From the NCBI GenBank assembly GCA_029263415.1, contig JAJCXN010000041.1, positions 205,338 to 269,337 of the forward strand: 64,000 bases of DNA, written 5' to 3'. A model generated the notes under the pieces. That model was not told the origin of the DNA. It worked only from the letters and a program-made list of their open reading frames with translations, and did no database searches. Of this stretch, positions 10,326-19,894 are shown in pieces. The DNA is from Acidobacteriota bacterium (lineage in GTDB: Bacteria; Acidobacteriota; Thermoanaerobaculia; Multivoradales; Multivoraceae). The number at the start of each line of letters is the position of its first letter. Positions within the stretch are counted from its first letter, which is position 1. Made by a program: the position numbers and the translations under genes.

Positions 10326-12632
10326 CTAGTTGCCGCGTTTGCGTCCAAAGACGTCAAATAGGTAACTGTATTTCACCGTCAAGCTGCGGTCAGAGCGCAG
10401 AAAGCTCTCGCGGAAACCGAATTCGTCGATCTCGTTGTAGACCACGAATAGTCCGGTGTTGGCGTCTTGCAACCAGCTGAAGCGGAGATTGGCGGAGACC
10501 TGGTCGCTACGATCGTTGTACTGAACGAGCGTCTGAACCAGCATTCGAGGGGTAATCGAGTAGGACACTCGTAGGCGTCCGAGGTTGACGTCAAAGTCGC
10601 CGCCAGGGAGGTTCACATTGTTGTGGTTCCAGCTCACCTCGGAGGTCAGTCGTTCACTAGTGCGCGCTCGCAAGCTGACGTTGGTCGTTATGCGATCGCC
10701 ACCGAAGAAGCCACCGACAGTGGTCCGTGAGTTGAAGCTGAGCGGTGCGCCTTGATTGGTGAAGAAGACGATCTGTGCTTCATCGTGGGAGTACTCACCC
10801 GGTGGCACGATTACGCCTTGCGCGATTTCGAATGGTTCTGTGACCCGCTCTTCGGTGAGATTGAGTCCAGTGTGAAGCTCACTGGAGCCGAACCACTCCC
10901 AGTGGCTGTCGATATGAATGTACTGCGATTGAAGAGTCCCCGTCTGGTAGTCCCAAACGCCTGAGTAGGACGCGTGAGGGCGGGCTTCTTTCAAACGAAG
11001 CTTGTTGTCGAGGTTCTTGAAGCGCACGGTCCGGAACAAGAATGCAGACCCGTGCTTGAAGGCCTCTCGCGACAGGAACCCGACCTCTGGATTGAAGTTC
11101 GGTGCCGCCTCGAGGTAGTTGACAAAGGCCCGCCAGTTGGGCGAACTGTGGTTAACACGCAGGTGTGCCGCATGGTCGTCGCCTTCCTTGCCTGGCGTAT
11201 CGGTTTTCGCGTAGAAAGCTTGCACTGTGTTGTACTCGTCAATCCCCCACTGGCCGTCGAGAGCGTAGGTCTGGTTCTCATCGCCATCAGGGGCGAGGCC
11301 TCCGGTGCCCTTTCTCTGCACGGCCAACAATCCCATGCTCGAGCGTGAGCCGAACTCACGGGAGACTCTGGCCACCGCATAGTTGTTGGCTTGGACACCC
11401 TGGCCAATGAGGTCATCGGTCTGCATGTCGATCACGCCCACGTTGTAGCGCCCGACCTTGCCCGAGACCCTTGCGCCGGCTTCGATGGGAAGAACCTCAC
11501 CACCCGGTCCAAGTCCGATACGGCGGCTGAAGAACAAGTCGACGCGAGGTGCTGCGCGACTGCCGGTAGCCGATGCGCCCACCGCGAAAAGCCCTGCGTT
11601 CTCTAGGAAGAAGGGCCGCTTCTCCGGGAAGAAGAGGTTGAACCGGTCGAGGTTAACTTGCTGTTCGTCGACCTCGACTTGTGCGAAGTCGGTATTGATT
11701 GTGGCGTCGAGAGTGAGTGCTGGGGTCAGCGAGTACTTGAGGTCAAGGCCGAATTCGGCGTCGTTGGTTGTGCTACCTGCGCCCGTTGGCAGTCTCCGTG
11801 ACTGGCCTAGTACGTATGGGATTAACTTGAAGTTCTTCTGCGCTGGTGGACTGAGGTTGGTCAGGGTGCCAGCTTCTGTGAGGCGTTGCAGTGAGAGGTT
11901 ACGGTCAAGCGACGCCCAGTAGACCGTTTCGTTGTGGCGCCGGATGTTGCGCTGGAAGTTGACGCCCCATGTTTGAGTACCTTCGGCCATGCTGGGGTAC
12001 CGCAATGTCCTAAAGGGAATCGCGAACTCGGCGCTCCAGCCGAAGTCGCCGATCACCGACGCGACTTGCCACGCAGCATCCCAGTTCAGATTGAAGCCAG
12101 CCGAAGAGCCTCCTTGGAAGCGTGCGCCGCCGCCGAACACCGATTCGCGACCGCCAGCGACCTGGCCGTCGTATTCGATCCCTGCTGGGTTAGTTCCGAA
12201 GACGAACCCATTCTGTTTGTCAGAGAAAGTGTCGAAGATGACCTGGAAACTGTCGGTATCGCTGAGCGAGGCGTCCCGACGACTATCAGAGACGATGATG
12301 CCATCGGGATCACGATCAAAGCAGATCACTCCGATATAGAGCGTGTCATCGGTGAAGGCGATACGGATCTCAGTGCGCTCGCTTGCAGGATCGCCAGAAA
12401 CTGGTTCGGTCTGAGTGAAGCCGGTGGTGAGTGCCACGCCAGTCCAGGCGTCGTCATCGAGCACATTGCCGTCGATTGTGGGCGGCGTTAAGAGTGCGGC
12501 CGCGGCCATCGTTGGGCGCTCTGTGCTTGGAGTTTGAGCAGAGGTATCTTGAGCTTGAGCAGGGATAACCAGCGCGCAAAGGCACAAGGCGAGGAGAACG
12601 GGCACACGCAGGGCGCTCGATTGGATCGGCAT
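10326..12632 (-). CDS. CBM9-like / DUF5916 outer-membrane-associated protein
   Basis: 768 residues. A signal peptide (VLLALCLCALVIPAQAQ) is followed by a carbohydrate-binding-family-9-like beta sandwich (~45-210; TIDGNVLDDDAWTGV, FTDDTLYIGVICFD, DSFQVIFDTFSD) and a long C-terminal DUF5916 region (~215-768) rich in alternating residues typical of beta-barrel strands, with an aromatic/basic end. FPEKRPFFLENAGLFAVG in the middle is characteristic of the family. It is likely exported to the outer membrane; binding of a carbohydrate is not demonstrated. The gene converges with yaiI, whose stop is 10 bases away. Confidence 0.85.
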   Translation of the reverse strand: MPIQSSALRVPVLLALCLCALVIPAQAQDTSAQTPSTERPTMAAAALLTPPTIDGNVLDDDAWTGVALTTGFTQTEPVSGDPASERTEIRIAFTDDTLYIGVICFDRDPDGIIVSDSRRDASLSDTDSFQVIFDTFSDKQNGFVFGTNPAGIEYDGQVAGGRESVFGGGARFQGGSSAGFNLNWDAAWQVASVIGDFGWSAEFAIPFRTLRYPSMAEGTQTWGVNFQRNIRRHNETVYWASLDRNLSLQRLTEAGTLTNLSPPAQKNFKLIPYVLGQSRRLPTGAGSTTNDAEFGLDLKYSLTPALTLDATINTDFAQVEVDEQQVNLDRFNLFFPEKRPFFLENAGLFAVGASATGSRAAPRVDLFFSRRIGLGPGGEVLPIEAGARVSGKVGRYNVGVIDMQTDDLIGQGVQANNYAVARVSREFGSRSSMGLLAVQRKGTGGLAPDGDENQTYALDGQWGIDEYNTVQAFYAKTDTPGKEGDDHAAHLRVNHSSPNWRAFVNYLEAAPNFNPEVGFLSREAFKHGSAFLFRTVRFKNLDNKLRLKEARPHASYSGVWDYQTGTLQSQYIHIDSHWEWFGSSELHTGLNLTEERVTEPFEIAQGVIVPPGEYSHDEAQIVFFTNQGAPLSFNSRTTVGGFFGGDRITTNVSLRARTSERLTSEVSWNHNNVNLPGGDFDVNLGRLRVSYSITPRMLVQTLVQYNDRSDQVSANLRFSWLQDANTGLFVVYNEIDEFGFRESFLRSDRSLTVKYSYLFDVFGRKRGN

Positions 12633-12793
12633 TGTTGAGATTCCCGAAGTTGAAGTGGGGCGTTGAGAAATCTGACGTCTTGAGACGATCCGAACTTCCG
12701 TGTTGGTTCAGCAACAACCAGATCTAGATGGTCTAAGGACCCACTACGGGCCGAGGTAGATGGGCTTGACTCTTTCGACAGGCAGGCGAGGCC

Positions 12794-14047
12794 CTACAGC
12801 TCAGAAAACCACACCACGCGTCGTCGTTGATCTTTCTCAGTATCGATATTGAAGCTGCGACCGTGGCCGATCTCTTGGTTCAGGAAGGTCGCGGTCGGAC
12901 TTGCGCACTCTTGAATCCGTGTCCTAGTCTTTGTTGGCAAACCGGGGAAGAGGCCAAGTGCCACATCGTCTTGATCGGGATCGTACTCCCAGAAGCCGAC
13001 CATTTCATCGCCTAGGAACACGGATCGAAAACCCAGATGGCTAGAGTCGCGAATCGTGGAGGCACCAGTCATTCCGCGTTTGGGTATCTCGACGTCTTGA
13101 TGTTTTTCGGCGGCGAACAAACTTGCGCCGCGGGCGTAGTGAAAGAGGCTGTCGAGGAACGGGATAAAGGAGACCTGTTGGTCGCCGTCATCTTTGACGG
13201 TCGTGTTGAGGCGGTCGAGGTGACACTTCGGAATGAGACGTTCGCCGACGCCTTCGACGGCGCACTCCACCAGTTCATGATCGATGGTTAGAGCCTCTAG
13301 CGCGCTTTTGCACAACCGTTTGCCAAAGCCGCTCCAGTGCGCCAAGCCGTTGACCGATGCTAGCGGCCAGCTAGCGAGGTATACGCCTGCCATGTGCTCG
13401 ACCACTGCGGCGTCGAGTCCTTCGGTCTGGTGTAGTTCTGCGAGTTCGCGAGCGTCGGCGCAGTGCCAGTTGTAGATCTCAGAATCGAGTCGACCGCTGG
13501 CGACCCGCCGTTCGATCAGGCCTTGGAACTCGAGCTCTCGTAAGACTGGAGGAAGGCTCGATGAGAGGCCGATCTGCTTGCCCACGTCGCCGAAGGACCT
13601 GATCGCTCCATTCGGAAGTGCGTCGCGCAATCCGGCGGTGCTGAGCGCCTCGCTCTCGAGCGCCTTGAGAATTGCGCTCCCGAGCTTCTTGATCTCGCCG
13701 GCGGAGAGTCCGACCTTCTGGTGCTCTCGGTGCCGGCGTCTACGCGAAAGTAGGTCGGCGCAGGCAATGCTCCAAGCGACGTCGTTCGCGGGCACCAGAT
13801 AGATGCAGCCCCGAACCGCCGGACAAACAGCCAACTGTCCCTCGCTCAGGAGGTCGTCGACTGTTTGGCGACTCGGCGCGTTGTTGCAGCGTTCCCGGAT
13901 CGCAAGGTAGGCCTCAGCTCCTCCGAGCGTGCGCACGAAGCCCGCGCTGCGCACCGCACTGATCACCGAATCGGTGTTGCGATCCAAGCCTTGGGCCACG
14001 TGCGCAAGGCGCCGAGCCTGTTCAATCGACAGTTGTGTTTGGGACAT
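12794..14047 (-). CDS. winged-helix DNA-binding protein of the AlkZ (HTH_42) family
   Basis: 417 residues. The opening LSIEQARRLAHVAQGLDR and the repeated winged-helix units (RQTVDDLLSEGQLAVCPAVRGCIYLVPANDVAW; LRELEFQGLIERRVASGRLDS) fit the HTH_42/AlkZ fold, in which known members excise alkylated or cross-linked bases from DNA. The catalytic QxQ-type residues of characterised AlkZ are not obvious to me, so I do not assign glycosylase activity. The start codon overlaps the stop of the aquaporin gene (TGATG), so the two are translated together, an odd pairing of functions. Confidence 0.75.
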   Translation of the reverse strand: MSQTQLSIEQARRLAHVAQGLDRNTDSVISAVRSAGFVRTLGGAEAYLAIRERCNNAPSRQTVDDLLSEGQLAVCPAVRGCIYLVPANDVAWSIACADLLSRRRRHREHQKVGLSAGEIKKLGSAILKALESEALSTAGLRDALPNGAIRSFGDVGKQIGLSSSLPPVLRELEFQGLIERRVASGRLDSEIYNWHCADARELAELHQTEGLDAAVVEHMAGVYLASWPLASVNGLAHWSGFGKRLCKSALEALTIDHELVECAVEGVGERLIPKCHLDRLNTTVKDDGDQQVSFIPFLDSLFHYARGASLFAAEKHQDVEIPKRGMTGASTIRDSSHLGFRSVFLGDEMVGFWEYDPDQDDVALGLFPGLPTKTRTRIQECASPTATFLNQEIGHGRSFNIDTEKDQRRRVVWFSEL

Positions 14048-14796
14048 CAGCCGCCGAACAAAGCCTGGAAAGTCATCGCGCCAGCGACGCCGCCCAGGAT
14101 CGGTCCGACAACCGGAATCCAGGCATAGCCCCAGTCAGAGTCACCCTTGCCAGCGATCGGCAAGATCGCGTGCATGATGCGAGGTCCGAGGTCGCGTGCT
14201 GGGTTGATCGCCCAGCCGGTGGAGCCGCCCAAGGCCATGCCGATGGTGGCCACCAGGAGCCCGACCAGCAACGGGTTGATACCGCTTGAAAAGACCGAGG
14301 ATAGATCGAAATCACCGTTGATCATCTCGCCCGCGTTAGCACCGATTGCGAGAATGCCGAACATCAAGACGAAGGTACCGATGAACTCGCTGATGACGTT
14401 GGCCGGGGTGTTGCGAATGGCTGGGCCGGTGCAAAAGCAAGCCAGCTTGTCGGCAGCGCTATCGGTTTTCTCCCAGTGCGCGAGGTAGGTCAGCCAAACG
14501 AGTGTGGCGCCGATGAAGGCGCCCAGCATCTGACCGCTGAGGTAAGCGCCCAGTTGGCCGCCTTCGACCTGGCCAGTCGAGAAGAGGCCAATGGTGACGG
14601 CGGGGTTGAGGTGCGCACCTGAGATTCGACCCACAGCGTAGGCACCGATGGCTACGGCCAGGCCCCAACTTACACAGATCATCATCCAGCCGCCGTCTTT
14701 ACCTTTGGATTCGCCGAGCAGGTTGGTGGCGACCACGCCGTTGCCAAGGAGAACGAGGAGGGCGGTGCCGACCACCTCGGCGATAAAAATGTCCAT
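14047..14796 (-). CDS. aquaporin / glycerol facilitator (MIP family)
   Basis: 249 residues with six hydrophobic helices and both half-helix motifs: SGAHLNPAVTIGL (first NPA) and GWAINPARDLGPRI (second NPA). The aspartate after the second NPAR is typical of glycerol-conducting aquaglyceroporins rather than pure water channels, and the large loop after the fourth helix also fits. It acts in the inner membrane for passive flux of glycerol or other small neutral solutes. It is the first gene of a two-gene unit with the AlkZ-like protein. No glycerol kinase lies nearby. Confidence 0.88.
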   Translation of the reverse strand: MDIFIAEVVGTALLVLLGNGVVATNLLGESKGKDGGWMMICVSWGLAVAIGAYAVGRISGAHLNPAVTIGLFSTGQVEGGQLGAYLSGQMLGAFIGATLVWLTYLAHWEKTDSAADKLACFCTGPAIRNTPANVISEFIGTFVLMFGILAIGANAGEMINGDFDLSSVFSSGINPLLVGLLVATIGMALGGSTGWAINPARDLGPRIMHAILPIAGKGDSDWGYAWIPVVGPILGGVAGAMTFQALFGG

Positions 14797-15075
14797 GAGG
14801 GCTCCTGGTGAGTTGTTTGAGGCTTCCGAGTTGTCGAGGCGGGGATTGAGAGGAATAGTGTCCTATGGAGGGGGCTGTTGTCCAAACCATTGATACAGCG
14901 ATTTCAGAGGTCGAGGGTTCCACAGCCGGCTCGGTACGGTCAGTGCTCGGTGATTTTCTCCGTGATCTGGTGGGCGGGCCACGAACTCAAAGTGTTGATC
15001 TGGGCCAGTTGGATCCCGGGTTGTTCGCCTGCAAACGCATCTCGGGTGAGGGCCTGAATACGACAGAATGCACGT

Positions 15076-16056
15076 ATGGCTACCGCACGCACCTTCCATC
15101 GGCTCGCCCTCATTACCGTCGTTGCTGTCTACCTGCTGATCCTGGTTGGAGGTGTCGTTCGCGCCACCGGATCCGGGATGGGCTGCCCCGATTGGCCCAA
15201 GTGCTTTGGCAGGTGGGTCCCGCCAACCGACGTGACCCAGTTGCCAGCGGATTATCAGGAGCTCTACGCCACTGAGGGGCACGGAGTGGCAGAGTTCAAC
15301 GTTGCGAAGACTTGGACTGAGTATGTGAACCGCTTGATTGGCGTGATGATCGGGTTTCTGATTTTCGCGACCATGATCGCGGCTAGGCGCTTTTTGAAGA
15401 TCGATCCGCCGGTGTTCTGGTGGTCAGCGGTTGCCTTTGTTCTGGTCGGTTTTCAAGGTTGGCTGGGGTCCGTGGTGGTGGCGACCAATCTAGCGACGTG
15501 GATGGTGACAGTGCACATGTTGGTAGCGCTCGTCATCGTTGGAGTTCTGCTCTACGTTGTGGTGCGAGCACGGCGTGAGGGTGCACCTGCTTTTGAGAGC
15601 GGGTGGAGTCGCAGTGACACGTGGTTTGCAGGAGTGGTGGGACTGTCTCTCGCGCAAGTCACCCTAGGAACACAGGTGCGTGAGCGCATCGATGAGATTG
15701 CAGCCAGCGGTGCCTTTCCGCGCAGTCAATGGATCGCAGAGTCAGGGTTAGTGACACTGATTCATCGTAGTTCATCTCTATTGCTGGTCGCGGCTTGCGT
15801 TGCACTGGTGTGGTGGCTGAAGCGCCAAGTGATCGCCGCGGGTGATGCTCGCTCCTGGGCCGGACCACAGCGCAGCTTGGCGCGTTTGACCCTCGCAACG
15901 TTGGCGTTGTCATTCGTGGCCGGTGTGCTGCTGTTCTACTTTGCGTTGCCGCCATGGTTGCAGCCGCTACACATGTTGTTCGCCTCGATCCTCGCCGGTG
16001 CTCTCTTCGCACTCTGGCTGGTCGGCTCAGAACCCGCGGTGAACCACGGGACCTGA
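15076..16056 (+). CDS. ctaA: heme A synthase (COX15/CtaA family)
   Basis: 326 residues, eight membrane helices. The first helix leads to LVGGVVRATGSGMGCPDWPKCFGRWVPP, the hallmark of CtaA/Cox15, followed by EYVNRLIGVMIG (first heme-ligand region), VTVHMLVALVI, SLAQVTLGTQVRE and LIHRSSSLLLVAACVALV, with histidines expected to bind heme. It oxidises heme O to heme A for aa3-type cytochrome oxidase, so the host respires oxygen. It is monocistronic here, divergent from the aquaporin gene across a 279-base gap in which I see no clear element. Confidence 0.92.
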   Translation: MATARTFHRLALITVVAVYLLILVGGVVRATGSGMGCPDWPKCFGRWVPPTDVTQLPADYQELYATEGHGVAEFNVAKTWTEYVNRLIGVMIGFLIFATMIAARRFLKIDPPVFWWSAVAFVLVGFQGWLGSVVVATNLATWMVTVHMLVALVIVGVLLYVVVRARREGAPAFESGWSRSDTWFAGVVGLSLAQVTLGTQVRERIDEIAASGAFPRSQWIAESGLVTLIHRSSSLLLVAACVALVWWLKRQVIAAGDARSWAGPQRSLARLTLATLALSFVAGVLLFYFALPPWLQPLHMLFASILAGALFALWLVGSEPAVNHGT

Positions 16057-16076
16057 GCATCAACAAGCAATATTAA

Positions 16077-16093
16077 CCGTGGTTTCACCACGG
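16077..16093. terminator. bidirectional terminator between ctaA and bipA
   Basis: CCGTGGT (16077-16083) pairs with ACCACGG (16087-16093) around TTC, with an A/T-rich stretch on both sides. It lies between the convergent stops at 16056 and 16098 and can serve both genes. Confidence 0.7.
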
Positions 16094-16097
16094 ATTT

Positions 16098-17942
16098 CTA
16101 TTGCGCGCCCTTCCGGAGAGAGGCGCTGAGGATCTCTTTGCGCATGCGGAACGCGGTTGGGGTGACTTCGACCAGCTCATCGTCGCGGATGAATTCCAAT
16201 GCCTGTTCCAGGCTCAAGCGGCGAGGCGGTTCCACGCGCACCAGGATCTCGGACGTAGAAGAGCGCATGTTGGTGACCTTGCGTTCACGCACGATATTGA
16301 CGTCGAGCTGGCTGGGTCGGTTGTGCTCACCGACGATCATGCCTTCATAGACTTCGATGCCAGCTTCGACGAACAGGACGCCGCGCGGTTGGAGGTTCTC
16401 GACGGCGTGACCGGTGATTCTGCCGGCGCGATCTGCGACCAGGGCGCCGTTCTGGCGCTGGACGATGTCGCCTTGCCAGGGGGCCCAGCCTTCAAACATG
16501 TGGTTGATCACTGCAGTACCGCGGGTTTCGGAGAGCATCTCCGAACGCAAACCGATCAAACCGCGTGCTGGCACCAGGAACTCAAGGCGTACTCGACCGC
16601 CACCTTGATGGTGCATCTTGAGCATCTTGCCCTTGCGCGTACCCATCAGTTGGGTGGCGGCACCGATGTAGTCGTCTGGCATGTCAAGGACTAACAGTTC
16701 CATGGGCTCACAGCGAGCGCCGTCGATCTCGCGGGTGACGACCTGCGGTTTGCCCAAGCACAGCTCGTAGCCTTCCCGGCGCATGGTCTCGATCAGGATC
16801 GCCATCTGCAGCTCGCCTCGGCCGGAGACCCTGAAGGCGTCAGGTGATTCGGTGTCCTCAAGGCGCATGGCGACGTTGAAGCGCATCTCCTTCTCTAGGC
16901 GCTCGCGAATCTTGCGCGAGGTCACGAACTTGCCGTCGCGGCCGGCGGTGGGAGAGTTATTAACGCGGAAGACCATGGACAGCGTGGGTTCGTCGATGTC
17001 GATGCCCGGCAGCGCGATGGGGTTGTCCAGGTCGGCCAAGGTCTCACCGATCTCGATGCCTTCGACTCCCGAGATGGCGATCACCTCGCCCGCAGAGGCG
17101 CTCTCGATCTTGGTTCGCTTGAGCCCCTGATAGCCCATGACGTTGGTGATCTTTGCTTTGACCTGCGAGCCGTCTCGCTTGCAGATCATGATCTCTTGGC
17201 CTTTGGCCACCTCGCCGTTGTGGATTCGGCCGATCACCAAGCGACCAACGTAGTCGTCCCAATCGAGGGTGGTCACGAGGAACTGAAACGGGTGGCCGGG
17301 TTGGAAGGCTGGACCAGGAATGGTGCGAACGATCTCATCGAACAACGGCGTGAGGTCGTGGTTCTCACCATCGGCCTCGGTGCGACAGATGCCGTCGCGA
17401 GCGACCGCGTAGTAGACCGGAAAGTCGAGTTGCTCTTCGCTAGCGTCAAGTTCAATGAACAAGTCGTACACCTCGTTCAGCACTTCGGCGGCGCGTGCGT
17501 CTTGGCGATCGATTTTGTTGATCACCAGGATTGGAATGAGGCCTTCCGAAAGTGCTTTGCGCAATACGAATCGGGTTTGCGGAAGTGGGCCCTCGCTGGC
17601 GTCAACCAAGAGTAGGACGCCATCGACCATCTTCAGAATGCGCTCCACTTCACCACCGAAGTCGGCGTGGCCGGGAGTGTCGATGATGTTGATCTGGGTA
17701 CCGGCGTACTGCACTGCGGTGTTCTTGGACAGGATGGTGATGCCACGCTCGCGCTCAAGGTCGTTCGAGTCCATGACTCGCTCCTGCACTGCCTCGTTCT
17801 TGCGGAAGATGCCGCTTTGCCAAAGCATTGCGTCGACCAGTGTGGTCTTGCCGTGATCGACGTGAGCGACAATGGCCAGGTTGCGAACGTCGGATCGACG
17901 CTCGATGGCCGCTTCGGTGGTGGTTGGCTGTGCAGAGGTCAT
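16098..17942 (-). CDS. typA: ribosome-associated GTPase BipA/TypA
   Basis: 614 residues from the ATG at 17942. [26 protein letters not shown] holds the G1 loop, followed by the ERERGITI switch, [15 protein letters not shown] (G3) and VINKID (G4). EF-G-like domains follow, and the BipA-specific C-terminal domain includes [19 protein letters not shown]. The frame continues upstream to 18314 with 124 more residues that do not resemble BipA and overlap the kinase gene's end, so I reject that extension. The family works on the ribosome in 50S assembly and stress adaptation. The 292 bases between this start and the upstream kinase gene hold no clear gene. Confidence 0.95.
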   Translation of the reverse strand: MTSAQPTTTEAAIERRSDVRNLAIVAHVDHGKTTLVDAMLWQSGIFRKNEAVQERVMDSNDLERERGITILSKNTAVQYAGTQINIIDTPGHADFGGEVERILKMVDGVLLLVDASEGPLPQTRFVLRKALSEGLIPILVINKIDRQDARAAEVLNEVYDLFIELDASEEQLDFPVYYAVARDGICRTEADGENHDLTPLFDEIVRTIPGPAFQPGHPFQFLVTTLDWDDYVGRLVIGRIHNGEVAKGQEIMICKRDGSQVKAKITNVMGYQGLKRTKIESASAGEVIAISGVEGIEIGETLADLDNPIALPGIDIDEPTLSMVFRVNNSPTAGRDGKFVTSRKIRERLEKEMRFNVAMRLEDTESPDAFRVSGRGELQMAILIETMRREGYELCLGKPQVVTREIDGARCEPMELLVLDMPDDYIGAATQLMGTRKGKMLKMHHQGGGRVRLEFLVPARGLIGLRSEMLSETRGTAVINHMFEGWAPWQGDIVQRQNGALVADRAGRITGHAVENLQPRGVLFVEAGIEVYEGMIVGEHNRPSQLDVNIVRERKVTNMRSSTSEILVRVEPPRRLSLEQALEFIRDDELVEVTPTAFRMRKEILSASLRKGAQ

Positions 17943-18234
17943 GGTGTGTGGGGTCTTCGTGAGAGCGTTCAAATCTTGAGAACGCGATGAATAGACGGCT
18001 ACCGAAGGTGGCTTGGACACCACAGGGCCGATTGAGGGGTGCGGCTGGCCAGTGACTCTCTCTCCCAGAACGAGGGGAAGGGTCGCAGGATGCGAGTGCG
18101 CGCTGGTTGCGATGTCGATCGGGGTTCGCTCCGGCGGGCGTTGGAGAGAAGGGGCCGATCGGGTTCCGAGCGCGTCGTCAAAGCCCGACTTGCCGATGGC
18201 AGCAACGATATCGTGTTTTGGCCCCGGGCGGGGT

Positions 18235-19866
18235 CTAGCTACTGCCGTCGCCGCTGAACTCTTCAATCGGTGGCTCGTCACCGGATTTTTCGACGTCGCC
18301 AGCCCATTCCTCAATGGGGACTTCGCCTTCGCGATTCGTTTGGGCCGGATTCTGCTCGGTCTTCAGGATCCTGCTCTCATCAGCTCCCGCGATGGGCGCT
18401 GTTGGTACAGAATCGGTTGTCGCGGTTGGGGTTGCTGCCGAGCCCGCAGCCCTGGGTTCTGTTGTCGCTCCCTGGGTGCGGGGGGCGGCTTGGCCGCTCT
18501 TGCTTGAACCGAGCGCGGCGAACCAAACGATCATCATCAAGAGCACGAGTACGCCCCCGATCCCGGCTGCTAGCAGCTGGTTCTGGCGAGACTGCCACCA
18601 CTGCGAGTTAACGGGTCCGCCGCCGTGGATTGGAAGCTCGCCAGCGGTGCCGGTTCGCGCCTTGCGAAGGTTGTCCCAAAGGCCTTCGATCTCGTGATCG
18701 GTGTGGCTGTGTGCAGACAGAGCGATCAGCTTGCTCTCAGCGATCTCGAATTCGCCATCGGCGATTCGTCGCCTGACCTCGATGATGTCTGCTTCGCTAA
18801 TGGCGCCTGAAGCACTGATGGCACCTGAAGTGTGATCACCATCCTCCTTGAGGCGGTCGAGTTGCTCTTGCAAACTGCCGAATAGTCGGTCGAACTCATC
18901 CGAGTCACCCATTTGCTTGCGCGCGAGGTCTAAGGAGAACTCCGCTGTGGTCAGCTCACCGGCGCGCAGCGCCTCACGTACTGTTTCCGCCACATCTGGC
19001 ACGCCGCGGCCGGGAAAGCTGTCGGATGCTCCGTCGTAGCCACCAGCGACCTGGATCTCGTGAAGCTCGGTGATCGCCTCGTCAAAGGTTGAATAGCGGT
19101 CGGCGGCATCCTTTTCCAGGCACCGTTTGACAACGGCACCAAGGCCGGGCGGCAGATCATCTGCGTGGACTGGAGGCGCTTCTTCGTGCAGGAGCTTGAA
19201 GAACAGGTTGGAGATCGACTTCGCCTCGAACGGCTTCTTAGCGCACAGTAGTTCGTAGGCGAGGACTCCGTAGGAGAAGATGTCTACGCGATGGTCGACT
19301 TGTTCGCCGCGCAACTGTTCGGGGGAGAGGTAAGAGACGGTGCCTAGCGTCATGCCGGTCTTGGTCAGCTGCGTCCGTTGGTCCGTGAGCTTGGCGATGC
19401 CAAAATCCATGACCTTGATTCCGCCGTTGTGCAGGACACGAATGTTGGCAGGCTTGATGTCGCGATGAATGACGCCCTGCTGGTGGGCATAGCGCAAGCC
19501 CTCAGCTACGGCTCGCATGCAGCGAATCTTGAACGCCATGTCCAGTTTGTCGTAGTTGCTCGCGATCAAGACGTCGAGATCTTGGCCGTTGAGAAATTCC
19601 TGCACCAGGAACGGCGTCTCTTCGTGCACACCAAAGTCGTGAAGGGTGACGATGTTGTCGTGCCGCAGGCTGCCGGCGATCTCCGCTTCTCGGAAGAAGC
19701 GTTTACGAATCAACTCTTGATCGGAGTTGCAGGTCTTCACTGCAACCGTGCGCCTAATAAGGGGATCCCGCCCCTTGTAGACGGTGCCGAAGCCGCCTTC
19801 GCCGATCTTGGAGGCGATTTCGTACTTGCCGATCCTCTCGGGCATCTTGGTGTCGAGGTTACTCAT
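18235..19866 (-). CDS. transmembrane serine/threonine protein kinase
   Basis: 543 residues. A full kinase domain follows [26 protein letters not shown] lysine, HRDIKPANI catalytic loop (~132), DFGIAKLTD, and [10 protein letters not shown] in the activation segment. A mid-protein soluble part follows, then one membrane helix ([22 protein letters not shown], ~430-452) and an acidic/proline outer tail in which PIEEWAGD and PIEEFSGD form a short duplication at the very C-terminus. All catalytic residues are present, so it should be active. It lies 28 bases after the MutS-like gene on the same strand. Alternative start: the M seven residues later ([10 protein letters not shown]). Confidence 0.9.
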   Translation of the reverse strand: MSNLDTKMPERIGKYEIASKIGEGGFGTVYKGRDPLIRRTVAVKTCNSDQELIRKRFFREAEIAGSLRHDNIVTLHDFGVHEETPFLVQEFLNGQDLDVLIASNYDKLDMAFKIRCMRAVAEGLRYAHQQGVIHRDIKPANIRVLHNGGIKVMDFGIAKLTDQRTQLTKTGMTLGTVSYLSPEQLRGEQVDHRVDIFSYGVLAYELLCAKKPFEAKSISNLFFKLLHEEAPPVHADDLPPGLGAVVKRCLEKDAADRYSTFDEAITELHEIQVAGGYDGASDSFPGRGVPDVAETVREALRAGELTTAEFSLDLARKQMGDSDEFDRLFGSLQEQLDRLKEDGDHTSGAISASGAISEADIIEVRRRIADGEFEIAESKLIALSAHSHTDHEIEGLWDNLRKARTGTAGELPIHGGGPVNSQWWQSRQNQLLAAGIGGVLVLLMMIVWFAALGSSKSGQAAPRTQGATTEPRAAGSAATPTATTDSVPTAPIAGADESRILKTEQNPAQTNREGEVPIEEWAGDVEKSGDEPPIEEFSGDGSS

Positions 19867-19894
19867 GAGTGATTGAAATGATATCCAAAGACCG

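Noticed and set aside
17943-18314. N-terminal extension of BipA (124 residues)
   Set aside because: It does not match the family, overlaps the end of the kinase gene, and the ATG at 17942 gives the normal length.
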